Made by a program: the position numbers and the translations under genes. This document shows, piece by piece, positions 42,835-51,026 of a DNA stretch of 64,000 nucleotides. The notes under the pieces are model-generated. The model saw only the letters and a list, made by a program, of their open reading frames with translations, made no database searches and had not been told where the DNA came from. Where the stretch lies: positions 62,001 through 126,000 of the forward strand of contig SVGS01000007.1 of assembly GCA_015056205.1 (NCBI GenBank). The letters run 5' to 3'. Position 1 is the stretch's first letter, and every line of letters starts with the position of its first letter. The stretch comes from Clostridiales bacterium. Its GTDB lineage: Bacteria; Bacillota; Clostridia; Christensenellales; Aristaeellaceae.

Positions 42835-44583
42835 TCAGCTGACCTTCATCCCCAGTTTTCTGAGGAACAGCCTGTCCCGCTCGGTCAGTTCCGTCGTCCA
42901 GCGCTTGGCATGCAGCTTGGAGGAGACATTGACTTCCTCAATTACATCAAACCACTGAAGGGCAAGATAAACCGGTGTGTTCTTCAGCCAATTCTTGAGC
43001 TTGGTTTCTACTTTCATGTTCTCCCTGGAATCGTGTTCCGGATCACCGTTCTCCACCGCCAGTGTCAGTTTCATCTCCCGGATCTGTTCGCCGAGGTATT
43101 CATAATAGCAGAGAGCAACAAACTGCACGAACATCCTTCCCATTAAAGCGTCACTGGTCCATACCCGCGTTCTGCTTCCGTCCGCCCGCTGCTTTCCTGA
43201 TTCGAAGAAGAACTCGATTACGCCCCGTTTCCGGTATTTCCGGAGGCATTCGAACGGATCCTTCTCACAGTTGGAGACCAGGGCGAAGTACCCATGGTAT
43301 TTCTTTTCCTCGGCGATCGCCTTCTCATTGAATGTGACCGTTACCTTGGAACCGTAGTGCCGGACATACAGGAACTTCTGCACCTTCTTCCAGGCACTTT
43401 CTTTCAGGTCCTGTTCATCTTTTCCGTCTTCAACCAGCTCCTTCAGTTCAAACAGATCATTGTCGAAGGCGGTATCCTGTTCCACCCGGCGCATTGGATT
43501 GAAATACAGGTGGAGATAGATCCGGCGGCGGAAGGTCTCTTCATCACCTTCTTTCAGGTCCTTTTTGCGGCTGCCGTATTTCCTGGCGCGGGAAAACTCC
43601 TGCATCAGCATAACAGTAATACCATGGGTGTTGGTATCAAACGGACAGGCGCTGCTGGTGCTGCGAAACTCGTCCAGCCTGGCGTTCAATTCCGGCTTGA
43701 TCCAGTTCAGATTGGTCTTTGCCAGGGTGATAAAGTCAAAGTACGCGTATAGTAACTCTGCCAGATTTTTTTCGGAATAATATCCGTTATCCGTAACGAT
43801 CTCTGCGTTCCCGATACTGAGAATCTGAAGCTGCTTCAGCGTATTTTCAATGGTGATCACATCGGGTTGATTCCCCGGCTGCTTGGTAAAGGCTACCGGC
43901 TGCCTGGTTTCAATAGAGTACAGGGATAGGAGCTTTACCGTTTCCAGTCCGTCATGCGCCTTATTGAATCCATATCTGGCTTCCGGCAGTTGCTGAGAAT
44001 AGGTTGAAACGGTGGTTGAATCATAAGCCAGGACCGGTTCTCCCTCACTGCCCTGGAGGCGGGAGGCAAAGAAGCTTTGCATCAGGCTCTCATCCCGTCC
44101 GACGCTGGTGAACAGATCGTGGTAAACATCTTCTGAGATCCCATCCTCATAAGGAATAGGGTGCGAATACTGCCAGGCAGTGATCCCCGGTAAAGACTGG
44201 CCATCCGTTGCCAGCAGGTATCTGGCCAGAGACAGGATCTTCTGGGCGGTGCCGAGATCCGTATTCGCGTAGATGGCTTCATCGATCCCGGACGCTTTTC
44301 CAATGTGATCTATGATATCCATCATGCCAACACGCATCCGGCTGGCATTCAGGAAAGGAGCGGGTAAATTTGAGACTTTTTTTCCGCTAGGACGTTTCGG
44401 ACGGGTAGGAACGACCTGGTTTTGTCCAAGTGGGATTTTGCCGACAATCTTGCTGGACAGAACTACATTGTATTTCTTTTCCGGATCGTACTGGGTCTTA
44501 CGTTCGATAACGTAGATATCACCGTTCTTCTGGCGCTGCCGGATGGTGCGGGTAACGATCTCACCGGAATGCTTTCTGGCCAT
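42835..44583 (-). CDS. IS1634-family transposase
   Basis: 582-residue DDE transposase, full length. Catalytic regions: PVLAYDSTTVSTYSQQLPEA (first Asp, ~180), EIVTDNGYYSEKNLAELL (second Asp, ~262) and YRKRGVIEFFFESGKQ (Y-x2-R-x3-E-x6-K, ~455-470). The N-terminus has the usual basic region (KRPSGKKVSNLP). It is intact and probably active. AGGAGGA lies 9 bases before its ATG on the - strand, downstream of a TTGCTT-17-TATAAT promoter placed in a palindrome. Confidence 0.93.
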   Translation of the reverse strand: MARKHSGEIVTRTIRQRQKNGDIYVIERKTQYDPEKKYNVVLSSKIVGKIPLGQNQVVPTRPKRPSGKKVSNLPAPFLNASRMRVGMMDIIDHIGKASGIDEAIYANTDLGTAQKILSLARYLLATDGQSLPGITAWQYSHPIPYEDGISEDVYHDLFTSVGRDESLMQSFFASRLQGSEGEPVLAYDSTTVSTYSQQLPEARYGFNKAHDGLETVKLLSLYSIETRQPVAFTKQPGNQPDVITIENTLKQLQILSIGNAEIVTDNGYYSEKNLAELLYAYFDFITLAKTNLNWIKPELNARLDEFRSTSSACPFDTNTHGITVMLMQEFSRARKYGSRKKDLKEGDEETFRRRIYLHLYFNPMRRVEQDTAFDNDLFELKELVEDGKDEQDLKESAWKKVQKFLYVRHYGSKVTVTFNEKAIAEEKKYHGYFALVSNCEKDPFECLRKYRKRGVIEFFFESGKQRADGSRTRVWTSDALMGRMFVQFVALCYYEYLGEQIREMKLTLAVENGDPEHDSRENMKVETKLKNWLKNTPVYLALQWFDVIEEVNVSSKLHAKRWTTELTERDRLFLRKLGMKVS

Positions 44584-44598
44584 GGGGTAAATCCTCCT

Positions 44599-44641
44599 AT
44601 TGAGTATATATAATTATAACATATACTCAATATGAAAGCAA
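44599..44641 (-). promoter_or_regulatory. transposase promoter inside an 11-bp inverted repeat
   Basis: On the - strand: TTGCTT (complement of 44636-44641), 17 bases, TATAAT (complement of 44613-44618). The perfect inverted repeat ATTGAGTATAT/ATATACTCAAT (44599-44609 and 44621-44631) surrounds the -10 box and could bind a repressor or fold in the leader. Confidence 0.75.
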
Positions 44642-44735
44642 GAGGAAATTCAATAAAATCAACGGGTTCCGGCATTTTTCAGGAGGAAATCGGCAGTGGT
44701 TGAGTGGTTTGAGTACGCATTAGACGACTTTTGGG

Positions 44736-45544
44736 TTGGAAACATCAGAGATCACGGTGTATTTATCCCTGTTGGCCAGAACTTCTTTGGTTTGTCTGTG
44801 GGTGAGGATGGTTTCCAGATTCAGGTTGTCAAATTCACCATCAGGGAAGTTGTAGGTTGAAAGGATACCGTTGCTGCCGGGTTCCTTGAGACGGACCAGG
44901 AATTTCTGACCGGAACGGATCAGATGAGCGAAAACCTGGTAGCTCTCATATCCCCGGTCAGCCAGGAAGATGGTGGAGATCGAGGATCGATATCGATCGA
45001 CCATGGTAATAAATGCAGCGCGTTCATGGCTTTTTCGATCCGGTTCAAAAACGCAATCGGCATAAATACCGTTGAGCGCATCATAGAATGCATTCAAATG
45101 GAGCTGGTTGTAACCACGGTTATCACCGTTCTTGTGATAGGTTTCGGTATCAAGGGGATTATACGGAATATTGATATCGGAGCCATCCGCAGCGAGTATC
45201 CTGTATCCATGGAAGAGCTTGGGAGTATCGAGCGCTTCCAGCCTCTCGGTGAAAATCGAGAACAGGAAACGGATAGCTTCCGGAAGAACCTTGGCCCGCT
45301 GCTGACAGAAAGCTGACTTGGTGGGAGTGTCATCCGCAAAGCTAAAGTATTTCATCAGTTCGTTCTGGAGCGAACCACCGTCAATCAGCAGCATGATTTT
45401 CACAAGTTTCTGGAATGAAAACTTCCGATCCCGGGTAAAGTCGGCTTCCGGATGTTTCAGGAACAACCATTTGATGGAATCAAGGTCGGCGATGCAATCG
45501 AGCAGGGTTTTCTTCACGGTTTCGGCGTAGGCTTGGTCATTCAT
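44736..45544 (-). pseudogene. IS4-type transposase, 5' fragment
   Basis: N-terminal ~268 residues of the split IS4-type transposase. RILAADGSDINIPYNPLDTE holds the first catalytic Asp and TIFLADRGYESYQVFAHLIR the second. Translation now runs a few codons into the inserted element and stops at 44720. AGGAGGA precedes the ATG at 45544. The upstream leader can fold into a hairpin covering part of this site. Confidence 0.9.
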
Positions 45545-45554
45545 GGGGATTCCT

Positions 45555-45667
45555 CCTTGTAGTATACTGAGCAGGGCTCATTTTTCACTACAAGGGCTTT
45601 TTTTGATCGCCGGCGGCCGGCTTTGCCGGCCACCGGAATAGCGACCAAAAAGCCGCACATTTTGTGC
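45555..45667. other. stacked hairpins upstream of the IS4-type transposase
   Basis: Three inverted repeats: CCTTGTAGT/ACTACAAGG (45555-45563 and 45587-45595), ending beside the transposase ribosome site; a long one, GGCTTTTTTTGATCGC/GCGACCAAAAAGCC (45595-45610 and 45641-45654), enclosing the perfect GGCCGGC-TTT-GCCGGCC stem (45615-45631); and GCACA/TGTGC (45655-45667). Such structures in IS leaders block read-in expression. The remaining bases to 45767 show no gene. Confidence 0.65.
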
Positions 45668-45767
45668 GTCCTGTCAACCCCTTTTCCGAAATTTTTCTGC
45701 TTTTCGATTGTTTTTCGTTGGGCCGAGTTGTTACAAAAATTAAGCGCCGCGTATTCGCTACACGGCG

Positions 45768-46768
45768 TTGGGAGGAGCTAAACTAAATGACATTGTAGGA
45801 CAGGAAGAATTAATCAGTGTCATCGTGCCTGTGTATAATGCCGAAGAGCACCTGCGGGAATGTCTGGAATCCATTATACAACAGACTTATGAAAACCTAG
45901 AGATCATTGTTGTCAATGATGGTTCATCAGATCAAAGTGAAAAAATCATTACTGAGATCCAACAAACAGATTTACGAATTCGACTGATCAGTCAGGAAAA
46001 TGCCGGTGTTTCCGCTGCAAGGAACGCCGGGCTTAAGGCGGCGCATGGTGCATATATAGGATTTGTGGATGCTGATGACTGGATTCATCCTGATATGTAC
46101 AGACAACTGTGTCAGAATCTTTGTCAATATAATGCAGACATCAGCGAAATAGGTATAACGCGTAAAAAGGATAGAATAAGCAGAAAAGAAAAGGGTAAGG
46201 TGGCTTTATATAACAGAGATGAATACATGAAAAAGTTTTTCAAGATTTCATCTCAGGAAATAAAGTACTATGTAGATAATAAGCTATTCAGATCCGATAT
46301 CATCCGGAATGCATTCTTCCCTCCTTATGCAATTGGAGAGGATGTGGTTTTACTTTTCACGCAATAGCTAATTCTGAACGAATTGTTGAATCCGATAAAC
46401 GGATGTATTATTACAGACAGGGAAGCGGAGTAACGGGTTCTTTCAATGACAAGTACTTTGACCTGAAACAGGTATGGAACGAAATATATGGATCAGCAAA
46501 AAAAGAGTATCCTCAATATCTTGAATGGGCGAAAGTAAACAAAGCCAGGATCAATTTTACCCTATTGTCAGAATTAGCCCTGTCAAAGGAGTATGAATCG
46601 GGAGAATATAAGGCAAAACGAGAAGAACTCATAAAAGAACTGAAAAAGAATCGACGAGAGTTGATCAAATCAGGTATTTCATGGACTCGAAAAGTTCTGA
46701 TGTTGTTTTATTGTGCAAATTACAGCCTTACAGCAAGGATCATAAGTCGCTTGTGTACTTCTAATTGA
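45768..46768 (+). pseudogene. frameshifted family 2 glycosyltransferase
   Basis: A GT2 in two frames. The first part (to the TAG at 46365-46367) has ISVIVPVYNAEEHLRECLES, IIVVNDGSSDQSEKIITEIQ and YIGFVDADDWIHPDMYRQL. The second, open from about 46360 and marked by MYYYRQGSGVTGSFNDKYFD, supplies the C-terminal ~135 residues. Restoring one base in the T-run near 46355 gives a continuous F-H-A-I-A-N-S-E-R-I-V-E reading, so a single deletion (or sequencing error) explains it. The 5' end is also doubtful: TTG 45768 has no good ribosome site, while GGAGGAG at 45771 precedes an out-of-frame ATG at 45787. It lies directly beside the IS block, at the GC change. Confidence 0.82.
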
Positions 46769-46857
46769 AGAGTGATGATGTTGACTCCTATATATTCAAC
46801 AATATCCTTTGAAGAAAAACCTTCAGCAGCAAGCTGTGATACTTCTTTCGAGGAGAG
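46755..46857 (-). pseudogene. possible remnant of a LuxR-type helix-turn-helix domain
   Basis: Read on the - strand, this short interval encodes SSKEVSQLAAEGFSSKDIVE followed by YIGVNIITLQLEVHKRL, resembling the recognition-helix region of LuxR/GerE-type domains (E-x-x-x-L-A-A-x-G-x-S-S-K-x-I). It has no start and stops inside the GT2 pseudogene. It may be a relic of a regulator or chance similarity; it overlaps the leader and ribosome site of the TIR gene. Confidence 0.25.
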
Positions 46858-46868
46858 CGAAGAGATAG

Positions 46869-48044
46869 ATGGGGAATAAGATGAAACCAACTGTTTTTTT
46901 TAGTCATTCGTCAAAAGACAAAGAGCCGATTTTGATTTTGAGAAATCTGCTTGATAAGAAAACGGGTGGTAGTTTAGATATTTTTATGTCAAGTGATGGC
47001 CAAAGTGTTCCCTTTGGTTCGAATTGGATTCATAAACTCGAAGAAAAATTGAATGATGCCAAAATCATGTTTGTTTTCGTAACAGATAATTCAGTTAAGT
47101 CAGGATGGACATATTTTGAAGCAGGATATGCTTATTCAAAAGAGATAAAGGTTGTACCAATAGGAATTGGAATAGATATCGAAACGATTGGGGGGCCATT
47201 GGGACTTCTTCAAGGTTTCAATTTGCTATCATATGATAGCATGAACAATATAATAAGCATTATAAATCAAACTTTTGAATTTCATTTTGAGGAATCATAT
47301 ACAGAATCAGATTTTAGTGAAGTAATGAATTCTTTTCCTCAATTAGATAAATACGCAATATCTGTCGAAGATGTTGTAAAATATGCGGCATTTGAATTAA
47401 AAAGCAAATACAAAAGAAATGAGAGTGTAATAGAATATAACATTGATGAATACTTTCATAAGATAGTCACTTATCTTAATGATAATAAAATTGAATTTTC
47501 TACAGATAATCATAGAGAAAACAGAGAAGTAACCGTCATTGTAGCACGTGGAATAACAATAAATTATTATCATAAAAGGGAGAAGGATCCGGAGTCTTTT
47601 GTTGATCAAGGGGATGAAGCAAAAATATCATTTCAGGTTTCACCATTTAACTTTGAGAATTGTTTTTCTCTGCTGGTAGAGTTGATGAAACTCCGGGAAG
47701 GAAATCATAACAGATATATAAAAATGGTATTTCAAGATAATATTACTTGCGTAACCGCAAAAGAAGATATATCCGCAATTCTATCTAATTATCCGGATGA
47801 ATTCTCCTTGGATGCAGGACGAAAAGACTCATACATATGTAACGAATTGGGAATATCTTTTCAATTGTTTGAGTATAATGGCTCATCTCAATACAGCCCA
47901 TTCAAAGCAATATATATTAACTATAATTGTACTCAAATTGACGCAATATGTGTTTTGAGACTGTTAAACAGGCTGTTTGAAATAAAGCTGATAAAATATG
48001 GCAATATCCCTGCCTTCGATGGATCTTATACCCTCCGTAATTGA
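46869..48044 (+). CDS. TIR-domain protein with unknown C-terminal domain
   Basis: 391 residues. Residues ~6-135 form a TIR domain: TVFFSHSSKDKEPILILRNL (first strand and S-H-S box), LDIFMSSDGQSVPFGSNWIH, and IMFVFVTDNSVKSGWTYFEAG with the likely NADase glutamate at E84, then KVVPIGIGI. Bacterial TIR domains typically cleave NAD+ or make cyclic ADP-ribose signals in anti-phage defence. The remaining ~240 residues match nothing I know; they are soluble, mixed alpha/beta by eye, and may sense a trigger. No ThsA-like or other partner is adjacent. GAGGAGAG lies ~11 bases before ATG 46869. AT-rich like its neighbours, it is embedded among glycosyltransferase genes, so a glycan-linked role cannot be excluded. 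Confidence 0.8.
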   Translation: MGNKMKPTVFFSHSSKDKEPILILRNLLDKKTGGSLDIFMSSDGQSVPFGSNWIHKLEEKLNDAKIMFVFVTDNSVKSGWTYFEAGYAYSKEIKVVPIGIGIDIETIGGPLGLLQGFNLLSYDSMNNIISIINQTFEFHFEESYTESDFSEVMNSFPQLDKYAISVEDVVKYAAFELKSKYKRNESVIEYNIDEYFHKIVTYLNDNKIEFSTDNHRENREVTVIVARGITINYYHKREKDPESFVDQGDEAKISFQVSPFNFENCFSLLVELMKLREGNHNRYIKMVFQDNITCVTAKEDISAILSNYPDEFSLDAGRKDSYICNELGISFQLFEYNGSSQYSPFKAIYINYNCTQIDAICVLRLLNRLFEIKLIKYGNIPAFDGSYTLRN

Positions 48045-48050
48045 GGAGGG
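48031..48050 (+). promoter_or_regulatory. inverted repeat covering the ribosome site of the next gene
   Basis: CCCTCC (48031-48036) can pair with GGAGGG (48045-48050). The latter is the ribosome site for the ATG at 48052, and the former lies in the last codons of the TIR gene. Ribosomes finishing the TIR gene would open it, coupling the two genes. Confidence 0.5.
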
Positions 48051-48051
48051 A

Positions 48052-48939
48052 ATGAAGATGCATAAGACAGTCGCAATCGTTGTAACATTTAATAGGAAAG
48101 ATATGCTTCAGGAATGCATTCACAGATTACTGGAGCAGACCGAGGCATGTGATATTCTTATTATTGATAATGCAAGTACAGATGGAACATATGACGCAAT
48201 CAGTCAGTTTATCGGCGGAGAGAGAATCAGATATTATAATACAGATAAGAATATTGGCGGAGCAGGAGGGTTTAACTACGGACTCAGAAAGGCATATGAA
48301 ATCGGATACCAGTATTTCTGGTTAATGGATGATGATACATATCCAGAAAAAGACGCGCTTAGCAAACTTCTGAAGGCTGACGCTCAATTAAATCATGAAT
48401 ATGGGTTTTTGTCCAGCATGGCCTACTGGAAAGACGGTAGTCCTTGCAATATGAATATACAACGGACTTCATTAAACAAAAAGATCACAGGGACTGAGAA
48501 GGATAATACAAAGATTATTATGGCAACCTTTGTTTCTTTCTTTTTGAAACGAGAAACTGTTGAGCAATATGGTTTGCCAATTTCAGAGTTTTTCATCTGG
48601 TCAGATGACCTTGAATATTCCAGAAGGATATCTGTAAATCAACCGGGGTATTTTGTTCCTCAAAGCCGCGTTCTTCATGCTATGAGCAGCAACGAAAAGG
48701 TAGGCATTGAGAAAGACGGGAAAGAACGTCTTTGGAGGTATGTATATCTATACCGTAATGAAGTATATGTTTTTCGCCGTGAAGGCATTAATGGATGGAT
48801 CTATTTAGTATGCAGGCTCATATTGCATTCTGTCAGAGTTTTATCACATAAGGGATCAGACAAAAAAGAAAAACTGCGTCTAATTTGGAAATCATTTTTT
48901 CATGGAATAAAATTTCATCCTGAGATAGATTTTGTCTGA
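48052..48939 (+). CDS. family 2 glycosyltransferase, galactofuranosyltransferase-like
   Basis: 295-residue GT2. TVAIVVTFNRKDMLQECIHR, ILIIDNASTDGTYDAISQF (~36-54), NTDKNIGGAGGFNYGLRKAY (~64-83) and FWLMDDDTYPEKDAL (~92-106) are the marks of the GlfT/rhamnosyl branch that includes galactofuranosyltransferases. FFIWSDDLEYSRRI (~182-195) fits the catalytic W-D-D motif there. UDP-Galf would come from glf at the window start. GAGGAGGGA precedes ATG 48052, inside a hairpin with the TIR gene's end. The last ~40 residues are basic and amphipathic. Confidence 0.85.
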   Translation: MKMHKTVAIVVTFNRKDMLQECIHRLLEQTEACDILIIDNASTDGTYDAISQFIGGERIRYYNTDKNIGGAGGFNYGLRKAYEIGYQYFWLMDDDTYPEKDALSKLLKADAQLNHEYGFLSSMAYWKDGSPCNMNIQRTSLNKKITGTEKDNTKIIMATFVSFFLKRETVEQYGLPISEFFIWSDDLEYSRRISVNQPGYFVPQSRVLHAMSSNEKVGIEKDGKERLWRYVYLYRNEVYVFRREGINGWIYLVCRLILHSVRVLSHKGSDKKEKLRLIWKSFFHGIKFHPEIDFV

Positions 48940-48985
48940 AATGAATTAAAAAAGATAAATGGATTGACCCGGAAAGGTTGTAGCG

Positions 48986-51001
48986 ATGAATATAAAAAAG
49001 GCTATTAAGAATGGTCTATGGCGGTACACTTATATTTTACCATTCGCTCGAAAATATAAACTTGATGAAAAAGGAAAAGTAGAATTAATTCAGCAAGTGG
49101 TTAATACCTATAAAATGATAAAACCTGTGAGAACGGAAAACAGTGAATCAACAGGTGCAAACATTAAAGAATTGCTATCACAAATTGATATTGATTTGAC
49201 CAGCAACTCTCGTTTTATATATTTTTTGGATACATCCAAGACTATAGCTATCCCTGGAAATATATTATCAAACTTCACGCTTTCATATGACAAAGTAATT
49301 CACGGTACATTTACGGAATTAGCCTCAAATGCTAATGGGAACGATGAATATGGCAAAGAGGCAAAGTTAGTTGCCGAAGGAATAGAAATACTGGTTAATC
49401 GAATAATTGAATTATTGGAAAAATCCAATCATCCCAACAAAAGAACGCTACTCAATTACTTTCATCGTATTCTGACAAAACCAGCAGAGCACCTTGATGA
49501 AGCACTTCAAAGGGTATTGTTCTTTAATCAGATCCTTTGGCAAACGAAACATCGCCTCAATGGATTGGGTAGATTGGATGTGATTCTGGAAGACTATTAT
49601 AATACAGATATTGGAAATGGAATAATTGACGAGCAAGAAGCCAGAGGAATGATTGATGATTTTCTTACTGTTCTTGGATTGTATTCACAATACAAAAGCG
49701 ATACACTGCAAGGGGACATCGGACAAATTATCATTCTTGGTGGATTAGATTCAGAGAAAAATTACTTTTTCAACGACTTGACAGCCTTGTTTCTTCAGGA
49801 ACAAGCCCATTTACATATACCAGATCCTAAAATATTGCTGCGTGTAAGCAAAGAAACGCCAGAAGAGCTTCTGGGGATTGCAATAGAATCTCTATCCGCT
49901 AAAACCGGGAGTCCTCTCTTTTCAAATGATGATGTTGTAATACCGGCGCTTATTGATTCCGGTGTTGAGATTGAGGATGCATATCAATATTGCGTTTCCG
50001 CTTGCTGGGAACCTCTCGTTGTAGGGAAAAGCATTGCTCAGAATAATATCGGCGTATTAGACTATTTCAAAGCGTTAGATGAAACGCTGGAGGAAGATGC
50101 TAATTCATTTGAAGAATTATTAGAGAAATATATTAAAAAATGTCAGAACAGACTCAAAAATCTTTTGCAGGAAATTGATACGGTCAAATGGGCGAAGGAT
50201 CCTTTCGTATCAATGTTCATGGATGGATGTTCGGAAAGCAGGAACGATATATCAACTGGACATTGTAGATATCCCAATTATGGAATAACGACCGTAGCTC
50301 TTTCTAATACAATTGACAGTTTAATTAACATCAAAACTATCGTGTATGATAAAAATGAATATACATTGAAGCAATTGAATGAAGCGAGGAAGAATAATTT
50401 TAATGAAGCAAATGAAATATACAACCTAATAGCTGGTGAAAGAAAATCCTTTGGTCATGACCATGATATGATTATTGATTTAACCAACCGTATTACGGAC
50501 AGCATGGCAGACATATTAGACAATTATACGAATCACTTGGGTGGGAAAGTAAAGATAGGACTTTCGTCACCTGATTATAATATTATCAGCAAAAAGACAG
50601 CTGGTGATTTTAGTGGAAGAAAGCATGGCATGCCATACAATACACATATTTCATGTATTGATGCTGCTTATACAGAAGTGATCAATTTTGCAGGGAATCT
50701 AAAATACGACAAACTCAGATATAATGGAAACGTTGTGGATTTCTTCGTTCCACCTGCACTAATTGAAAACAATGCTGATCAGTTTCTGCGATTTGTTAGA
50801 GGAGCGATTTTATCTGGTTTTTTTCAAATGCAAATGAATGTCTTGGATAGCAAAACCTTAATTGATGCCAAAGAACATCCGGAGAAATATGGCGGACTCA
50901 TTGTACGTGTGTGGGGGTTTAGCGCATACTTTAACGATTTACCAGAAAGCTATAAGGATCTTATGATTGAACGGGCGACAGCAGCAGAAAAGATAGCTTG
51001 A
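48986..51001 (+). CDS. glycyl radical enzyme (eliminase-type)
   Basis: 671 residues, shorter than pyruvate formate-lyase (~760) and most dehydratases (~790-850). Near the C-terminus GGLIVRVWGFSAYFND carries the glycyl radical loop, with the radical glycine at G644; the usual consensus is R-V-x-G-[YF]. The thiyl-radical loop is QYCVSACWEPLVVGKS, with the catalytic Cys at C340 and Glu at E342: the C-x-E pair typical of radical eliminases (glycerol, propanediol and hydroxyproline dehydratases, choline lyase), not the C-C pair of pyruvate formate-lyase. It is followed by its own activase. Placed among glycosyltransferases and a CDP-alcohol cassette, it may make or cut an unusual glycan precursor; the substrate is unknown. 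It works only anaerobically. GGAAAGG ~10 bases upstream. Confidence 0.9.
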   Translation: MNIKKAIKNGLWRYTYILPFARKYKLDEKGKVELIQQVVNTYKMIKPVRTENSESTGANIKELLSQIDIDLTSNSRFIYFLDTSKTIAIPGNILSNFTLSYDKVIHGTFTELASNANGNDEYGKEAKLVAEGIEILVNRIIELLEKSNHPNKRTLLNYFHRILTKPAEHLDEALQRVLFFNQILWQTKHRLNGLGRLDVILEDYYNTDIGNGIIDEQEARGMIDDFLTVLGLYSQYKSDTLQGDIGQIIILGGLDSEKNYFFNDLTALFLQEQAHLHIPDPKILLRVSKETPEELLGIAIESLSAKTGSPLFSNDDVVIPALIDSGVEIEDAYQYCVSACWEPLVVGKSIAQNNIGVLDYFKALDETLEEDANSFEELLEKYIKKCQNRLKNLLQEIDTVKWAKDPFVSMFMDGCSESRNDISTGHCRYPNYGITTVALSNTIDSLINIKTIVYDKNEYTLKQLNEARKNNFNEANEIYNLIAGERKSFGHDHDMIIDLTNRITDSMADILDNYTNHLGGKVKIGLSSPDYNIISKKTAGDFSGRKHGMPYNTHISCIDAAYTEVINFAGNLKYDKLRYNGNVVDFFVPPALIENNADQFLRFVRGAILSGFFQMQMNVLDSKTLIDAKEHPEKYGGLIVRVWGFSAYFNDLPESYKDLMIERATAAEKIA

Positions 51002-51026
51002 ACAATTAGTTCATAGGAAAAAGCGC

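Larger units (their letters stand above)
42798..44742 (-). mobile_element. IS1634-type insertion sequence with target duplication
   Basis: Element about 42805-44735 (1931 bp), carrying one transposase gene. The ends are imperfect inverted repeats: left CCCAAAAGTCGGATAATCAG, right (read inward) CCCAAAAGTCGTCTAATGCG; both continue to ACTCAA, for about 24 of 29 matches when the two flanking A are counted. TTGGAAA is duplicated at 42798-42804 and 44736-44742. Because the target is partly symmetrical with the ends, the boundary could shift by 1-2 bases and the duplication could be 3, 5 or 7. It sits inside an IS4-type transposase gene. Confidence 0.9.
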
